Source: Macrosoma leucophasiata
Lineage: Eukaryota > Arthropoda > Insecta > Lepidoptera > Hedylidae
DNA length: 64,000 nucleotides
Direction of reading: 5' to 3'
Assembly: GCA_036365455.1 (NCBI GenBank)
Contig: JAWQUS010000007.1
Coordinates: 17,748,001 to 17,812,000 of the forward strand
In this document: piece by piece, positions 35,272 through 45,059 of the stretch
How positions within the stretch are numbered: the first letter of the stretch is position 1
How the letters are laid out: every line of letters begins with the position of its first letter
Notes under the pieces: model-generated
What the model saw: the letters and a program-made list of their open reading frames with translations, nothing else
Database searches by the model: none
Told to the model about the DNA's origin: nothing
Translations under genes and position numbers: made by a program

Positions 35272-35410
35272 TCCCTACTAATATTATAAATGTGAAAGTA
35301 ACTCTGTCTGTCGGTCTGTTACCTTTTCACGTCCAAACGAGTGAACCGATTTTGATGAAATTTGGTACAGAGATAGTGTTGACTTTGAGAAAGAACATAG
35401 GCTACAGTAA
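35272..35410 (+). mobile_element. truncated Helitron
   Basis: 'tccctactaatattataaat' to 'aagaacataggctac', the first 135 bases of the family at 25813. It lacks the hairpin end and runs into (TA)n at 35411. Confidence 0.7.
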
Positions 35411-35433
35411 TATATATATATATAATATATATA

Positions 35434-35794
35434 TGTAAAGAAATACTATTTCTTTCTTCGCACTCTGTGTGTTTTCTTACCATGAAGTTTGGTTATAGTT
35501 TTTAACTTTTTAATTGACTGATTTTAAAGAAGAAACGAATTCAGAATGTCAGATGACAGATTTAAATACGAGTTGATTGACAATTGGATAATCAATGAAA
35601 ATTTTAATATTATATTATTTTATGTTTTAAAAGTGAAAGAATAAACTTTCATTGTCGTTTCTTCTTTACAGGTTTGAGTTCATATTGTTTTATATTACCT
35701 AAATAAAATAGTCTCTGTATAAAAAAAACTAACAATAAACCTTCTTTACAGCAACACAAGGTTTATTTCTTTCATGTAGTAAAACAAACTTATA
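35434..35794 (+). repeat. 5' LTR
   Basis: Begins TGTAAAGAAATAC and ends near 'acaaacttata'. It contains several AATAAA motifs (for example 35639-35644) and pyrimidine tracts followed by acag. Bases 35651-35660, 'attgtcgttt', are complementary to the sequence right after the LTR. If transcription starts near 35651 these would be the first bases of the genomic RNA. Confidence 0.9.
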
Positions 35795-35804
35795 AAACGA
35801 CAAT
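35795..35804 (+). promoter_or_regulatory. putative self-priming primer-binding site
   Basis: 'aaacgacaat' lies immediately inside the 5' LTR, where a primer-binding site belongs. It is the exact reverse complement of LTR bases 35651-35660. No sequence starting TGG, as expected for a tRNA 3' end, is found at this position. In the Tf1 group the 5' end of the element's own RNA folds back and primes minus-strand synthesis; the same is proposed here by inference. Confidence 0.5.
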
Positions 35805-35819
35805 TTTGTTTATAAAAAG

Positions 35820-36956
35820 ATGCAAATGGAGCAGTTACGTTTTGAATTCACGATTTTACCAGCGAATGATGGAAAATCTAATATTTGTTGTGTAACCTCA
35901 ATCACAACTAAAGATGAAAAAAAATTTGCTATACCAGAGGAATTACAGTCTGTTGGATTTCACGAAGAATTAATTGAAACAGCTGTGTACAACAAAGTAA
36001 AAAATAGTTTAAAGAAAAGACATCAGACACGAAGAGTTTGGATAACTATGACAGATAAATTACGAGAAATTTACATAGATGCTGATGGTAACTTACAATT
36101 TGGAGAACAATATCTGGAGGAAATTGAACATAACCGAGCATCTGAAGAACAAATTAGAGATTCGAATTTATTGGAAGAAATGTTTACAAAGTTAATAGAA
36201 AATACACATGATTTAAAAAAACAGAATTTGAAATATGTCGCAGAGAAGTTTGTGATTGAGAAATTTACGAGCAAAAACTCGAATGCAAGGCAATGGATTG
36301 ACATTTTTGAGAGAGAATGTTCTCGCTTCGGTATTATGAAAGATGAACAAAAAATTGAGATTCTCCGACTATTTATGGATAAAAGTTGTGTTGATTGGTA
36401 CAGCTCAATGATTATAAAATTAACACTCAACTCAGAGTGGATAGTTTGGAAAGAAAAGTTGTGCGAGTCATTTGCAAACCAAAACTGGAACCAAGTGACC
36501 TATGCATTGTTATTTAAATATAAGGATGGTTCATTAGTGGACTATGCCATTAAAAAGGAAAAACTTTTATTGGACATGAGAAATTCAATTGATACAGGTA
36601 CACTGGTAGATCTGATAGCGGTAGGTTTGCCAGGTTTTGTATTAGAGAAGATAAATAGAGAAGCAATGAACGATATAGTATGTTTATTCAATGAGGTGAG
36701 AAAGTATGAACATTTGGTAAATAAAAATAGGAATGGAACGTACAGAAAGTATGAAAATCAAAGGATAAATATTACAAATGAAGGACGTTATCCATGCAAA
36801 ATATGCGTAAAATTAAATAAAGGGGTTCGCTATCATTCCGAAGCTGCATGCTGGTTTAGAGTTAGAGAAAATGATAAATTAAATAAAAGATATATTAAAC
36901 ATGTAAATAATTCAGTGATTGAAGCAGAGTTAAATGAAACAGAACAAAAAAACTAG
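35820..36956 (+). CDS. gag: gag-like structural protein
   Basis: 378 residues from ATG at 35820 to TAG at 36954-36956, starting only 25 bases after the LTR. Gag forms the particle that packages element RNA in the cytoplasm. The middle (about residues 130-300) has the helical, charged character of retrotransposon capsids. Near the C-terminus C-K-I-C, then H nine residues on and C four after that gives CX2CX9HX4C (about residues 326-345). This is an unusual spacing for the CCHC nucleic-acid knuckle (normally CX2CX4HX4C). The last two codons, AAA AAC, are part of a slippery heptamer leading into pol. A second in-frame ATG is two codons downstream; the first is preferred only by position. Confidence 0.85.
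   Translation: MQMEQLRFEFTILPANDGKSNICCVTSITTKDEKKFAIPEELQSVGFHEELIETAVYNKVKNSLKKRHQTRRVWITMTDKLREIYIDADGNLQFGEQYLEEIEHNRASEEQIRDSNLLEEMFTKLIENTHDLKKQNLKYVAEKFVIEKFTSKNSNARQWIDIFERECSRFGIMKDEQKIEILRLFMDKSCVDWYSSMIIKLTLNSEWIVWKEKLCESFANQNWNQVTYALLFKYKDGSLVDYAIKKEKLLLDMRNSIDTGTLVDLIAVGLPGFVLEKINREAMNDIVCLFNEVRKYEHLVNKNRNGTYRKYENQRINITNEGRYPCKICVKLNKGVRYHSEAACWFRVRENDKLNKRYIKHVNNSVIEAELNETEQKN
36947..36953 (+). promoter_or_regulatory. -1 ribosomal frameshift heptamer A AAA AAC
   Basis: In the gag frame the codons are AAA (36948-36950) and AAC (36951-36953), followed at once by TAG. The X XXY YYZ rule is met exactly. The -1 frame is open from 36938 and runs straight into pol (K-K-L-V-V-T-P-L-I-K). 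A weak five-base stem can be drawn downstream, but no convincing pseudoknot was found by eye. Confidence 0.75.
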
Positions 36957-39900
36957 TAGTGACACCATTAATTAAGATCAAACTACTGTTAAATAATAAA
37001 TTAGAAATTTATGGAGTATACGATTCAGGTTCAAATGTATCTCTAATTAATTCCAAATTACTAAAACTAAATACAAAAGGACATAACTCGAATGAAGAAA
37101 ATATAGTAACAATTAATGGTGTCCAAAAAACAAGTGGTTTGACAAATTTAAAAATAAAAATTTTTGAAATAGAAGAAAATGTGGATGTGTACATCATTGA
37201 CGAACACAAATTCAGATACGATTTCTTAATAGGATTAGATATGATAAAGAAATACAAGCTAGTACAAAATGAGGAGTTAAAAATAACTCAGAAACAATAC
37301 TTACATGAAAAGAATAGTAAAAAAATGGAGAAAAAGATAGACGAAGGTGAAAATGAAGGTAATGAATATGAAAACGAAAACAAAATTAATTTTAATGAAC
37401 ATATCAAAGAAGAGGAATTTGAAATAAAGGTTGGTCATTTAGATGATGATAAAAGGGAAGAAATAAATAAGCTAATACAACAATATCAATCAGTTTTTGC
37501 CAAAAACAAGTATGACGTGGGAATGGTTAAAGGATATGAAGCAAGAATAGATTTATTAATGGATAAATACTGCAGCAAGAGGCCATACAGATGCACTATA
37601 GAAGACAAAAAAGAGATAGCAGAACAAATAGCCGAATTATTGGATAATGCGCTTATAGAAGAATCTTATAGTCCATTCGCAGCACCAGTAACTTTGACAT
37701 TTAAAAAGGAAGAAAATAAAAAATCAAGGCTCTGTATAGACTTCAGGGATTTAAATAAAATTGTAGTTCCTCAGGCTCAACCCTTCCCATTAATTGACGA
37801 TTTAATGACAAAAACAAGAAATTGCAAATTTTTTACAAGCTTAGACGTTAATTCAGCTTTTTGGTCTATACCTCTACGAGTAGAGGACAGGAAGAAGACA
37901 GGGTTTGTAACTCAAGAGGGTCACTTTCAATGGACTTGCCTACCATTTGGTTTGAAGACTGCTCCAGCAATATTTCAAAGAATATTGTGTAACATACTTA
38001 GAAAATATAAACTAACCGATTTTGCTGTCAATTATATAGATGACATCCTGATATTTTCAAACTCATTTGATGAACACATAAGTCACTTGAAACAGTTACT
38101 AGAAGCAATTCAAACGGAAGGATTTCGACTAAAATTTATAAAATGTACATTTGCATCAGATTCGGTAAAATACCTGGGACATATCATTCAATATAATTCT
38201 ATCCAACCACTGAAGGACAATCTCATTTCGATAAAAGAATTTCCAGTACCAAAAACACAGAAGAATATTCGACAATTTTTGGGAAAAGTAAACTTTTACC
38301 ATAAATATATACCAAGGAGCGCAATAATTCTTGACCCATTACATAATTTGCTAAGAAAAAATCAAAAGTTTGTTTGGTCTGAAGAATGTCAAAATGCGTT
38401 TGAAAAAATAAAGAGTCTCTTGTGTTCACAGCCAATACTAGAAATTTATGATCAAAATCTACCAATAAATATTTATACTGATGGTTCTCTGCTGGGTGTT
38501 GGAGCAATTTTAAAACAAGTACAACTAGATGGTAAAGAAAAACCAGTAGCCTATTTTTCAAAAAAACTGAATGGAGCGCAAAAGAAGAAAAAGGCAATAT
38601 ATTTAGAATGCTTAGCTATTAAAGAAGCACTAAGATATTGGCAGTACTGGCTGATAGGTAAATCGTTTACAGTCTACACAGACCATAAACCATTAGAAAA
38701 CATGAACTTAAAAGCTAGAACAGACGAAGAACTAGGTGATTTGACTTATTACCTTTCACAATATGATTTTAAAATCAAATATTCCCCTGGAAAAGATAAT
38801 TTAGAAGCGGACTGTTTAAGTCGGAATCCTGTATTAGAACCAGAGGATAATCTAGAAGAACAACTGAAAGTTGTGAACTTAATTACATTAGAAGATATTG
38901 TAATAGATCAGAATCAAAATAAAGAAATACAGAGAAACAATAATAAAATAATCAAAAAACACAATTTATACTTCAAAAGAATTAGGAACAAAGAGAAAAT
39001 AATAATAACAGAAGAATTCAGTATTAAATTTATAAAGCGAATACATGAAGATCTATGTCACATTGGAGTGGGACAAATGCTAAAGACTATTAGTTCACTG
39101 TACGCAACAAAAAATTTAACGAAAAATATTAAAAATGTTTGTAGGAATTGTGAAATTTGCATAAAAAACAAAACAAGAGGACAACACAAATATGGATTAA
39201 TGTCATATTTAGGCCCAGCGACAAGACCCTTTGAAATAGTATCAATAGACACAATTGGAGGTTTTGGTGGTTCTAGATCAACCAAGAAATACATACATCT
39301 TTTAGTGGACCACTTCACTAGATATGCATTTATTATAACATCAAAAACCCAGGGTGCACATGACTTTATAAAGCTAATAAATAAGGTCGCTGAAACTGAA
39401 GAGATTGGGATGCTCCTTACCGACCAGTATCCTGGAATAAACTCTAAAGAATTCAAGAAGTTCCTTACTGACAAACAAATAACAATAATTTTTACAGCAG
39501 TGAATGCACCGTTTTCTAATGGCCTAAATGAAAGGTTGAATCAAACGATAGTTAACAAAATTAGATGCAAAATCAATGAAGATGGAGAAAACAGAGCGTG
39601 GACTACAATAGCACATGAATGTGTAGAAAAATACAATCAGACTAACCACTCAGTAACTGGCTATGCACCATGTTATTTGCTATACGGAACAGATGTTAAG
39701 GTTTTACCAAAAGAACTACAACAAGGAGGTATAAATAGTGACTGGATCGGAGATAAGAAAACAGCGCTTAATAATACCTTGAAATCACATTACTATAACA
39801 AAATGAGGTATGATAGGAATAGAAAACGAAGAGAATTCAGTGTGGGAGATCTAGTATATATAGAAAATGGGAATAAACTAAATAGGAAAAAACTAGATGA

Positions 39901-40069
39901 ATTGAGAATTGGACCATATAAAATAATTAAAAAGAAATCTAATACAATTTACGAGATAGATACAGGACATAGAAAAACAGAGTCAAATCTTTTTCATATC
40001 ACAAAACTAATTCCAGTACAGATAACAGAGGATGAGAATGTGCAAGTATCAAATGGAGAACTGGAGTGA
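36953..40069 (+). CDS. pol: pol polyprotein: protease, RT, RNase H, integrase
   Basis: About 1036 residues in the -1 frame relative to gag, with no good ATG at its beginning, so expression as a gag-pol fusion by frameshift is expected. Numbering from 36959: aspartic protease YDSGSNVSLI at 21-30; reverse transcriptase about 200-460 with catalytic YIDD near 358 (many relatives have YVDD); RNase H about 500-630 with IYTDGSLLGVG and YTDHKPLENM; integrase zinc finger with two histidines and CX2C about 700-735; catalytic core aspartates in SIDTIGG (about 762) and LLTDQYPG (about 819) and glutamate in NGLNERLN, 35 residues after the second aspartate (DD35E). A GPY/F-type motif (RIGPYKII) follows near 983. 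All catalytic residues are present; stop at 40067-40069. The clade within Ty3/gypsy is not assigned. Confidence 0.93.
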   Translation, partial: LVVTPLIKIKLLLNNKLEIYGVYDSGSNVSLINSKLLKLNTKGHNSNEENIVTINGVQKTSGLTNLKIKIFEIEENVDVYIIDEHKFRYDFLIGLDMIKKYKLVQNEELKITQKQYLHEKNSKKMEKKIDEGENEGNEYENENKINFNEHIKEEEFEIKVGHLDDDKREEINKLIQQYQSVFAKNKYDVGMVKGYEARIDLLMDKYCSKRPYRCTIEDKKEIAEQIAELLDNALIEESYSPFAAPVTLTFKKEENKKSRLCIDFRDLNKIVVPQAQPFPLIDDLMTKTRNCKFFTSLDVNSAFWSIPLRVEDRKKTGFVTQEGHFQWTCLPFGLKTAPAIFQRILCNILRKYKLTDFAVNYIDDILIFSNSFDEHISHLKQLLEAIQTEGFRLKFIKCTFASDSVKYLGHIIQYNSIQPLKDNLISIKEFPVPKTQKNIRQFLGKVNFYHKYIPRSAIILDPLHNLLRKNQKFVWSEECQNAFEKIKSLLCSQPILEIYDQNLPINIYTDGSLLGVGAILKQVQLDGKEKPVAYFSKKLNGAQKKKKAIYLECLAIKEALRYWQYWLIGKSFTVYTDHKPLENMNLKARTDEELGDLTYYLSQYDFKIKYSPGKDNLEADCLSRNPVLEPEDNLEEQLKVVNLITLEDIVIDQNQNKEIQRNNNKIIKKHNLYFKRIRNKEKIIITEEFSIKFIKRIHEDLCHIGVGQMLKTISSLYATKNLTKNIKNVCRNCEICIKNKTRGQHKYGLMSYLGPATRPFEIVSIDTIGGFGGSRSTKKYIHLLVDHFTRYAFIITSKTQGAHDFIKLINKVAETEEIGMLLTDQYPGINSKEFKKFLTDKQITIIFTAVNAPFSNGLNERLNQTIVNKIRCKINEDGENRAWTTIAHECVEKYNQTNHSVTGYAPCYLLYGTDVKVLPKELQQGGINSDWIGDKKTALNNTLKSHYYNKMRYDRNRKRREFSVGDLVYIENGNKLNRKKLDELRIGPYKIIKKKSNTIYEIDTGHRKTESNLFHITKLIPVQITEDENVQVSNGELE

Positions 40070-40091
40070 AAATTCACGGGTGAATTTTCTT

Positions 40092-40106
40092 CCCCATGGG
40101 GGGAGA
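40092..40106 (+). promoter_or_regulatory. polypurine tract before 3' LTR
   Basis: 'ccccatggggggaga' directly precedes TGTAAAG of the 3' LTR. The run TGGGGGGAGA is a typical plus-strand primer site. It lies about 20 bases after the pol stop. Confidence 0.75.
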
Positions 40107-40461
40107 TGTAAAGAAATACTATTTCTTTCTTCGCACTCTGTGTGTTTTCTTACCATGAAGTTTGGTTATAGTTTTTAACTTTTTAATTGACTGATTTTAA
40201 AGAAGAAACGAATTCAGAATGTCAGATGACAGATTTAAATACGAGTTGATTGACAATTGGATAATCAATGAAAATTTTAATATTATATTATTTTATGTTT
40301 TAAAAGTGAAAGAATAAACTTTCATTGTCGTTTCTTCTTTACAGGTTTGAGTTCATATTGTTTTATATTACCTAAATAAAATAGTCTCTGTATAAAAAAA
40401 ACTAACAATAAACCTTCTTTACAGCAACACAAGGTTTATTTCTTTCATGTAGTAAAACAAA

Positions 40462-40467
<6 letters not shown>
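40107..40467 (+). repeat. 3' LTR
   Basis: Same 361 bases as 35434-35794; no difference was found on reading both. It would provide the polyadenylation site; AATAAA occurs at 40312-40317, just upstream of the putative RNA start/R region at 40324. Confidence 0.9.
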
Positions 40468-40512
<45 letters not shown>

Positions 40513-40717
40513 CAATTGTTGTCCGTTAGTCTCGCTAAAACTCGAGAACGGCTGTACCGATTTGGCTAATTTTGGTTTTGAATTATTTTTTGATGTCCAG
40601 GGACGTTTTAAAAGGGAAGAAAATATGAAGAAATTGAAGGGGAATAGTAAAAAACACAATTTTATTGTTAGACATTATTTCATTGTGAGGCAATACGAAG
40701 TTTGCCGGGTCAGCTAG
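40468..40717 (+). mobile_element. Helitron split by the LTR element
   Basis: (TA)n then 'aaaatcaattgttgtccgtt' ... 'cgaagtttgccgggtcag' and CTAG (40714-40717) before T. Related to the fragment at 13551. Its TA-rich 5' end is the LTR insertion site. Confidence 0.7.
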
Positions 40718-41907
40718 TTGAGTATAAATATCAAGCCACTATAGAGTCAAACAGATAAGTTTGTATACAAGTAGCTTTAGTAGTAGATATAGGTAATATA
40801 TACATTAAAAAGCAGCATACATGCATAATCAATACCTTCAATGAAAATATCTAGATCTTGCAATACTGCACAAGAAAACTAACTACTTATTCGTGTCTCA
40901 GGTGAATTGCCCATCAGCTAATGACGTATTTCGATTCCATATTATGTACCTACCTACCTACATTTTGCATATCCCTTAGTGCTTAATCTTGTATCATAAA
41001 TAAATTAGATTATGGATATCAGCATTATATTTCGTACTTATTGATACCTATTATATTTTCTGTCAGCAAACTCGAAGAACTTTAGTTTGAGTTTTCAATA
41101 GCCAATTTGCAAAAATCAAACGCAGCTAAGTACTTAAGCTGACCTTGTCAGCCATACACCCTGAATGTTATATAAAACAGTAGTAGAAGGTGGTAACTAT
41201 ACCACCTTCTATATCTACAAACATACGTGCATACGCTCGAAAACCATAACCCTCTTTCCGAGTGACCCAGCTCAGATAAAAATAGACTTCGTATGCCTAG
41301 CCTCAAATCTACATTATTTAAGAACTTTTATCGATTTTTATCGATCCAGTTAAAAGATGTGTGCTGTTTTATGTAATAGCGGCTTAACGATGATTAATCG
41401 TAAGTGTGGAGGTGAAAAACTTATTATAAGAGATTTGTAATAAAATAGTGCTCCGTGCTCAATTCACAAAATAAGTAAGTATAATAATTTATACCGTCCT
41501 GTCAGCCTGTCCGTCTATCTCTAAAAGAGCTATTCTCAAGCAGTTTTGGCAAACACTTGCATGCGTGTACAGAATTATTCGTGGAGAGACCGACTAAAGC
41601 CTCTACCACAACATATAACATAGTTGATTGGATACGGAAGGGTGAAACTTGTTATTCAACATTTGGTGTTTTGTTTAAAATTAGGCCTAAGCTTATTTAA
41701 ATAAACTTTTCATTTTACAATGCAAGATTATCACACCAAAAGGACACGTCTCAAATACTCTTATTCATACTTCATGTCTCTATAACGATTTGATACATTT
41801 TCTATGATTGCTGTATTGTATATTATTGATGATTCTGATTAATGATCAATAACTATCTTCGTGGTCAAACGCAGGGGACTGTTATTCGATACAAGGACGT
41901 GAATAAT
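40718..41907. other. no gene recognised
   Basis: AT-rich, microsatellite-like 'tacctacctacctaca' near 40955. No supportable gene. Confidence 0.4.
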
Positions 41908-43386
41908 CTATACTTATAATAAAACTGTAGAAGTGTAAATTCTGTACATTAAAAATATTGAAAACAAATACCAGGGGATGTTACTAGATTGGTACCGAAC
42001 CCAAACATGTGATTATAAAAATTTTTGTCTGTCTGTCTGTCTGTTTGTTCAAGCATCACAGATAAACTACAGGTCCGATTACAATGAAACTTGGTAGGAT
42101 TATACTTTAACCTTTGGCGCACAACACTGGGTACTTTTTATCCCGGAAAAAATGTCTGTTTGTCAGTGTGTTTGTGCACGCTAATATCAGAAACGGCTTA
42201 TTCAATTTGCAGATTTCACTAATATATTATGGTAAGTTTCACTCAACATTAAGTGTTTGTTTCATGTGAATCGGTTAAGAAATAAAAAAGTTATGTCAAT
42301 TTAAAGAATCATATCGAATATTTTTAAACTATTCTGTGTCTTAGTTCTATCTTTTAGGGGGTTTCGTACCCAAAAGGTAAAAACGGACCCTACGGATTAC
42401 TAATCCTCCGCTGTCTGTCTGTCTGTCTGTCCGTCCGTTTGTCTGTCACCAGCCTGTTTCTCATAAATAGTGATAGCTAGAAAGCTAACATTTCACAAAT
42501 TATGTATTTCTGATACCGCTATAAAGAAAAAATAATTACTAAAAATAAGAAAATGAAAATGTTAAGGGGTACAATAAACGTGTTTTTTTTTTCGTATATT
42601 TTTTGCTCGATTATAATAACGGTAGCAAGTAGATGCTTAAAATTTTCACTGAAATTTTAGATCTTATGTGATATATTACCTTCCATAATAAATCTAAACA
42701 AATAAATAAAATTGGAGTGTCTGTTTGTAATATTATAATAACCGCTTTTTACTAAATGTATGTATACACGGTACATATACCAAAACAACATTTTAAAATT
42801 TTTGTCTGTCTGTCTATCTATCTGTTTGGCGGGGCTAATCTTGGGAACGGCGGGACCAATTTTGACGGGACTTTCACTGGCAGATAGCTGATGTGATAAG
42901 GAATAACATAGGCAACTTTTATCTCCATACATCCATACATACCTACAAACAAATAAGTAAATTGGAGTGTATCCGACTTTGACGGGACTTCCACGGGTAG
43001 GTAGCTGATGTAATAAGGAATAACTTAGGCTACTTTTATCTCCATACATACATACATAGATACCTACATACAAATAAATAGAATTTGAGTGTCTCCGATT
43101 TTGACGGGGCTTTCACTGACAGATAGCTGATGTGATAAGGAGTAACGTAGGCTACTTTTATCTCCATACAACCAAACATACATACATACATACCTACATA
43201 CCTACATACAAATAAATAGAATTTGAGTGTCTCCGATTTTGACGGGACTTTCACTGGCAGATAGCTGATGTAATAAGGAGTAACTTAGGCTACTTTTATA
43301 CTAGCTGGGCCCACGACTTCGTCCGGGTAGATACTGAACAATCATATTTTTTCTCACGTGGACAAAGTCGCGGGTACAGCTAGTAA
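41908..43386 (+). mobile_element. non-autonomous Helitron with internal tandem array
   Basis: 5' end 'tctatacttataataaaac' after A; GTCT tracts at 42025-42050 and 42410-42450; 'gtcaccagcctgtttctc'. Family homology stops near 42675, close to where other copies have the conserved block. It continues with a different internal region and ends 'gacaaagtcgcgggtacag' plus CTAG (about 43380-43383). A reversed end ('ctagctgggcccacgacttc') at 43303 faces it 80 bases away, so two elements may be joined here. Confidence 0.6.
42850..43300 (+). repeat. four-copy minisatellite, period about 117-138 bp
   Basis: 'gacggga' or its variant restarts at 42864, 42981, 43103 and 43241, each followed by 'ctttcactggcagatagctg' or a close variant, 'ataaggaataac', 'ggctacttttatctccatac' and a variable (CATA)n spacer, whose length explains the period changes. 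Confidence 0.8.
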
Positions 43387-43621
43387 CATAATATTCGAGT
43401 CACAGAGTCAATACTCTTAGCCGGCCAAAAGCAGTTTGACTCAAAAACATGACAAAAAAATGTTAAAAAGCAGGAAAATGGAAGAAAAAATTGTCTTTAA
43501 GCGAGATTCAGACATTGACCTTTTAAAAACACAAACCCAACCTAGCTTAGATTGGGCCTTGTGTTTAAGAGGTATACCTAATCCATCATTGTATAATTTA
43601 TTTACCGCTGAATGGTCTGAA
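43387..43621. other. no gene recognised
   Basis: Spacer between Helitron and LINE. The open frame beginning at 43436 runs on into the LINE and is not a gene. Confidence 0.4.
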
Positions 43622-43632
43622 TGGTTGCCACT

Positions 43633-44698
43633 CATCATCATCACTGGTCTTCGCGCGCACTATTCGCGCGACGCGGATGCAGCACCGGGGCATCCCCCTC
43701 TGCTGCAGCTTCTTCTGCCCTGCGGCTGCAGGACGGCGTTTGGCACCCCCTTGGGGGCTGTGGTGGAGGAGGTGGGCACCATGGACTCATGCCACCATGG
43801 TATTGGCGTCCAGGTCCTGCTGTGCTCTCATCCTCTTCTCTTTTCTTGGTGCGATCTCGAGCGGGCTTAATCCTTCGGCACTAGGCTGCAACAACAAAGG
43901 GTGGCGGGCGTCCCCACCAAGATGACGACGCCCACAGTTATACGGCGCAACCATCGCCCTGGCTCTAGCTGGGCTTGTGGCCGCGCCCCAGGAGGGAACC
44001 TTCTTCACCCGAAACTCGAACCCAGGTCAGGTGATTTCAATCCTACCTATCAGCAGGTCAGGTCGAGTCAAGCTCGCTAGCGCTGCAGGTCACGAAACGC
44101 GGGGTCTAACCCAGCTACCTCGTCGTCGTTCCGGGTGCTCCGATTATTGCCGGAGCAGTGAGGATTTCGCGTGGGAGAGGTCTCCCATCAGGAGGCCTAC
44201 TGTGGGGGCAAATCCATGGAGGTGCTCGTGCGGCCCATTCTCGGCGCGGTCATACATGCCGCGCGCAAGACGTGCCACGAACTCCTTCACGGATTCCACA
44301 CGCAGGTCCCGTGCTATGACGTCATTTCGAACGTACCTCCCCGCATTGGCAATTAATCGGAGACACACGTTCTGCTGAGTTTGTAGTCGTTTATGCTGCG
44401 TCGCAGAGCACAGCGCATACCACGCTGGCGCCGCGTACGTCAGCCTCGACCTGATGTACGTTTTGTACAGGCGTAGTTTGGTGCGCAGCGGCAGTTTTGA
44501 GCTCAACACCGGGCGCAGCATCGACCGCGCTGCCGCCGCCTGACACACCACGTGATTCACAGTGGGTGTCATGCGCAACGCACGATCGATGGTGCACCCG
44601 AGGTATTTGGCCTGTGTCTGCCACTGCACGTCCTCTCCACGAAGCCTGAGTGGTGGCAGCCGGCAGCGGGTTACTCGCGTAGGGAGAGCGCCACTATG
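43633..44698 (-). mobile_element. 5'-truncated jockey-like LINE with 11-bp TSD
   Basis: 'tggttgccact' at 43622-43632 and 44699-44709 flanks the insertion. On the minus strand it comprises the end of ORF2 (44698-44144) and a GC-rich 3' untranslated region of about 510 bp, ending in a (GAT)n tail seen as 'catcatcatc' on plus at 43633. Confidence 0.8.
44144..44698 (-). pseudogene. jockey-like reverse transcriptase, C-terminal part
   Basis: Minus-strand frame open from the truncation point to a stop at 44144. Recognisable blocks: the RT thumb AKYLGCTIDRALRMTP, then LRTKLRLYKTYIRSRLTYAAP and the conserved tail LQTQQNVCLRLIANAGRYVRN. The catalytic FADD motif and endonuclease are missing through 5' truncation, so it is inactive. 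No internal stop was noted, so it is fairly young. Plus-strand open frames over the same DNA are shadows. Confidence 0.8.
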
Positions 44699-44737
44699 TG
44701 GTTGCCACTATGCAGCGGTAAATAAATTCAACGCTCT

Positions 44738-44915
44738 CGTGTTCCGGTCAGGTGAACTACTAGTAGGGCCCCGTAATTTACAGTACATGGACATAAGCCT
44801 CAAGAGTGGCAGCGCATCTGCGTTGAAATCTCTAGTTTTTGTGTAGATGATTATAGACTACAGTATTTACTAACCAACAATGTGAACTGTAGGCTTGTTT
44901 GCCACTTTCGTGTCA
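44738..44915 (+). mobile_element. SINE-like repeat, diverged
   Basis: 'tgttccggtcaggtgaacta', 'aagagtggcagcgcatctgc' and 'ggcttgtttgccactttcgt' match the family in order. No A-rich tail remains. Confidence 0.6.
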
Positions 44916-45059
44916 TGTATAATCGTCCAAGTGCGAGTCAGATTCGCGTTCATAGAGATTTTTTTTCAAGTTACCTTATTTTCCTTATTTCCTGCCGACT
45001 ACTTAGGCTATGCTACAGTCACGCAACGGTTGCCAAGTGGACTACCGATACATTGAGTG

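Larger units (their letters stand above)
35434..40467 (+). mobile_element. complete Ty3/gypsy-type LTR retrotransposon, 5.03 kb
   Basis: Two LTRs of about 361 bp enclose gag and pol. As read, the LTRs are identical and neither gene is broken, so the copy is very young and may be active. A TATA duplication is compatible with the flanks (35430-35433, 40468-40471), but both flanks are TA microsatellite, so the exact ends could shift by a few bases. No env-like third ORF is present. Pol order is protease, reverse transcriptase, RNase H, integrase, which defines the Ty3/gypsy arrangement. The insertion split the TA-rich start of a Helitron that continues at 40468. Confidence 0.93.

Noticed and set aside
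35827..35834. TGGAGCAG as an alternative tRNA-type primer-binding site
   Set aside because: It lies 33 bases inside the LTR border and within the gag coding sequence; primer sites normally touch the LTR.
42850..43300. CRISPR-like spacing of repeats
   Set aside because: Units of about 120 bp without unique spacers, inside a eukaryotic Helitron; a minisatellite.
43621..44378. Several plus-strand frames of 60-140 codons
   Set aside because: Shadows of the GC-rich minus-strand jockey-like LINE.
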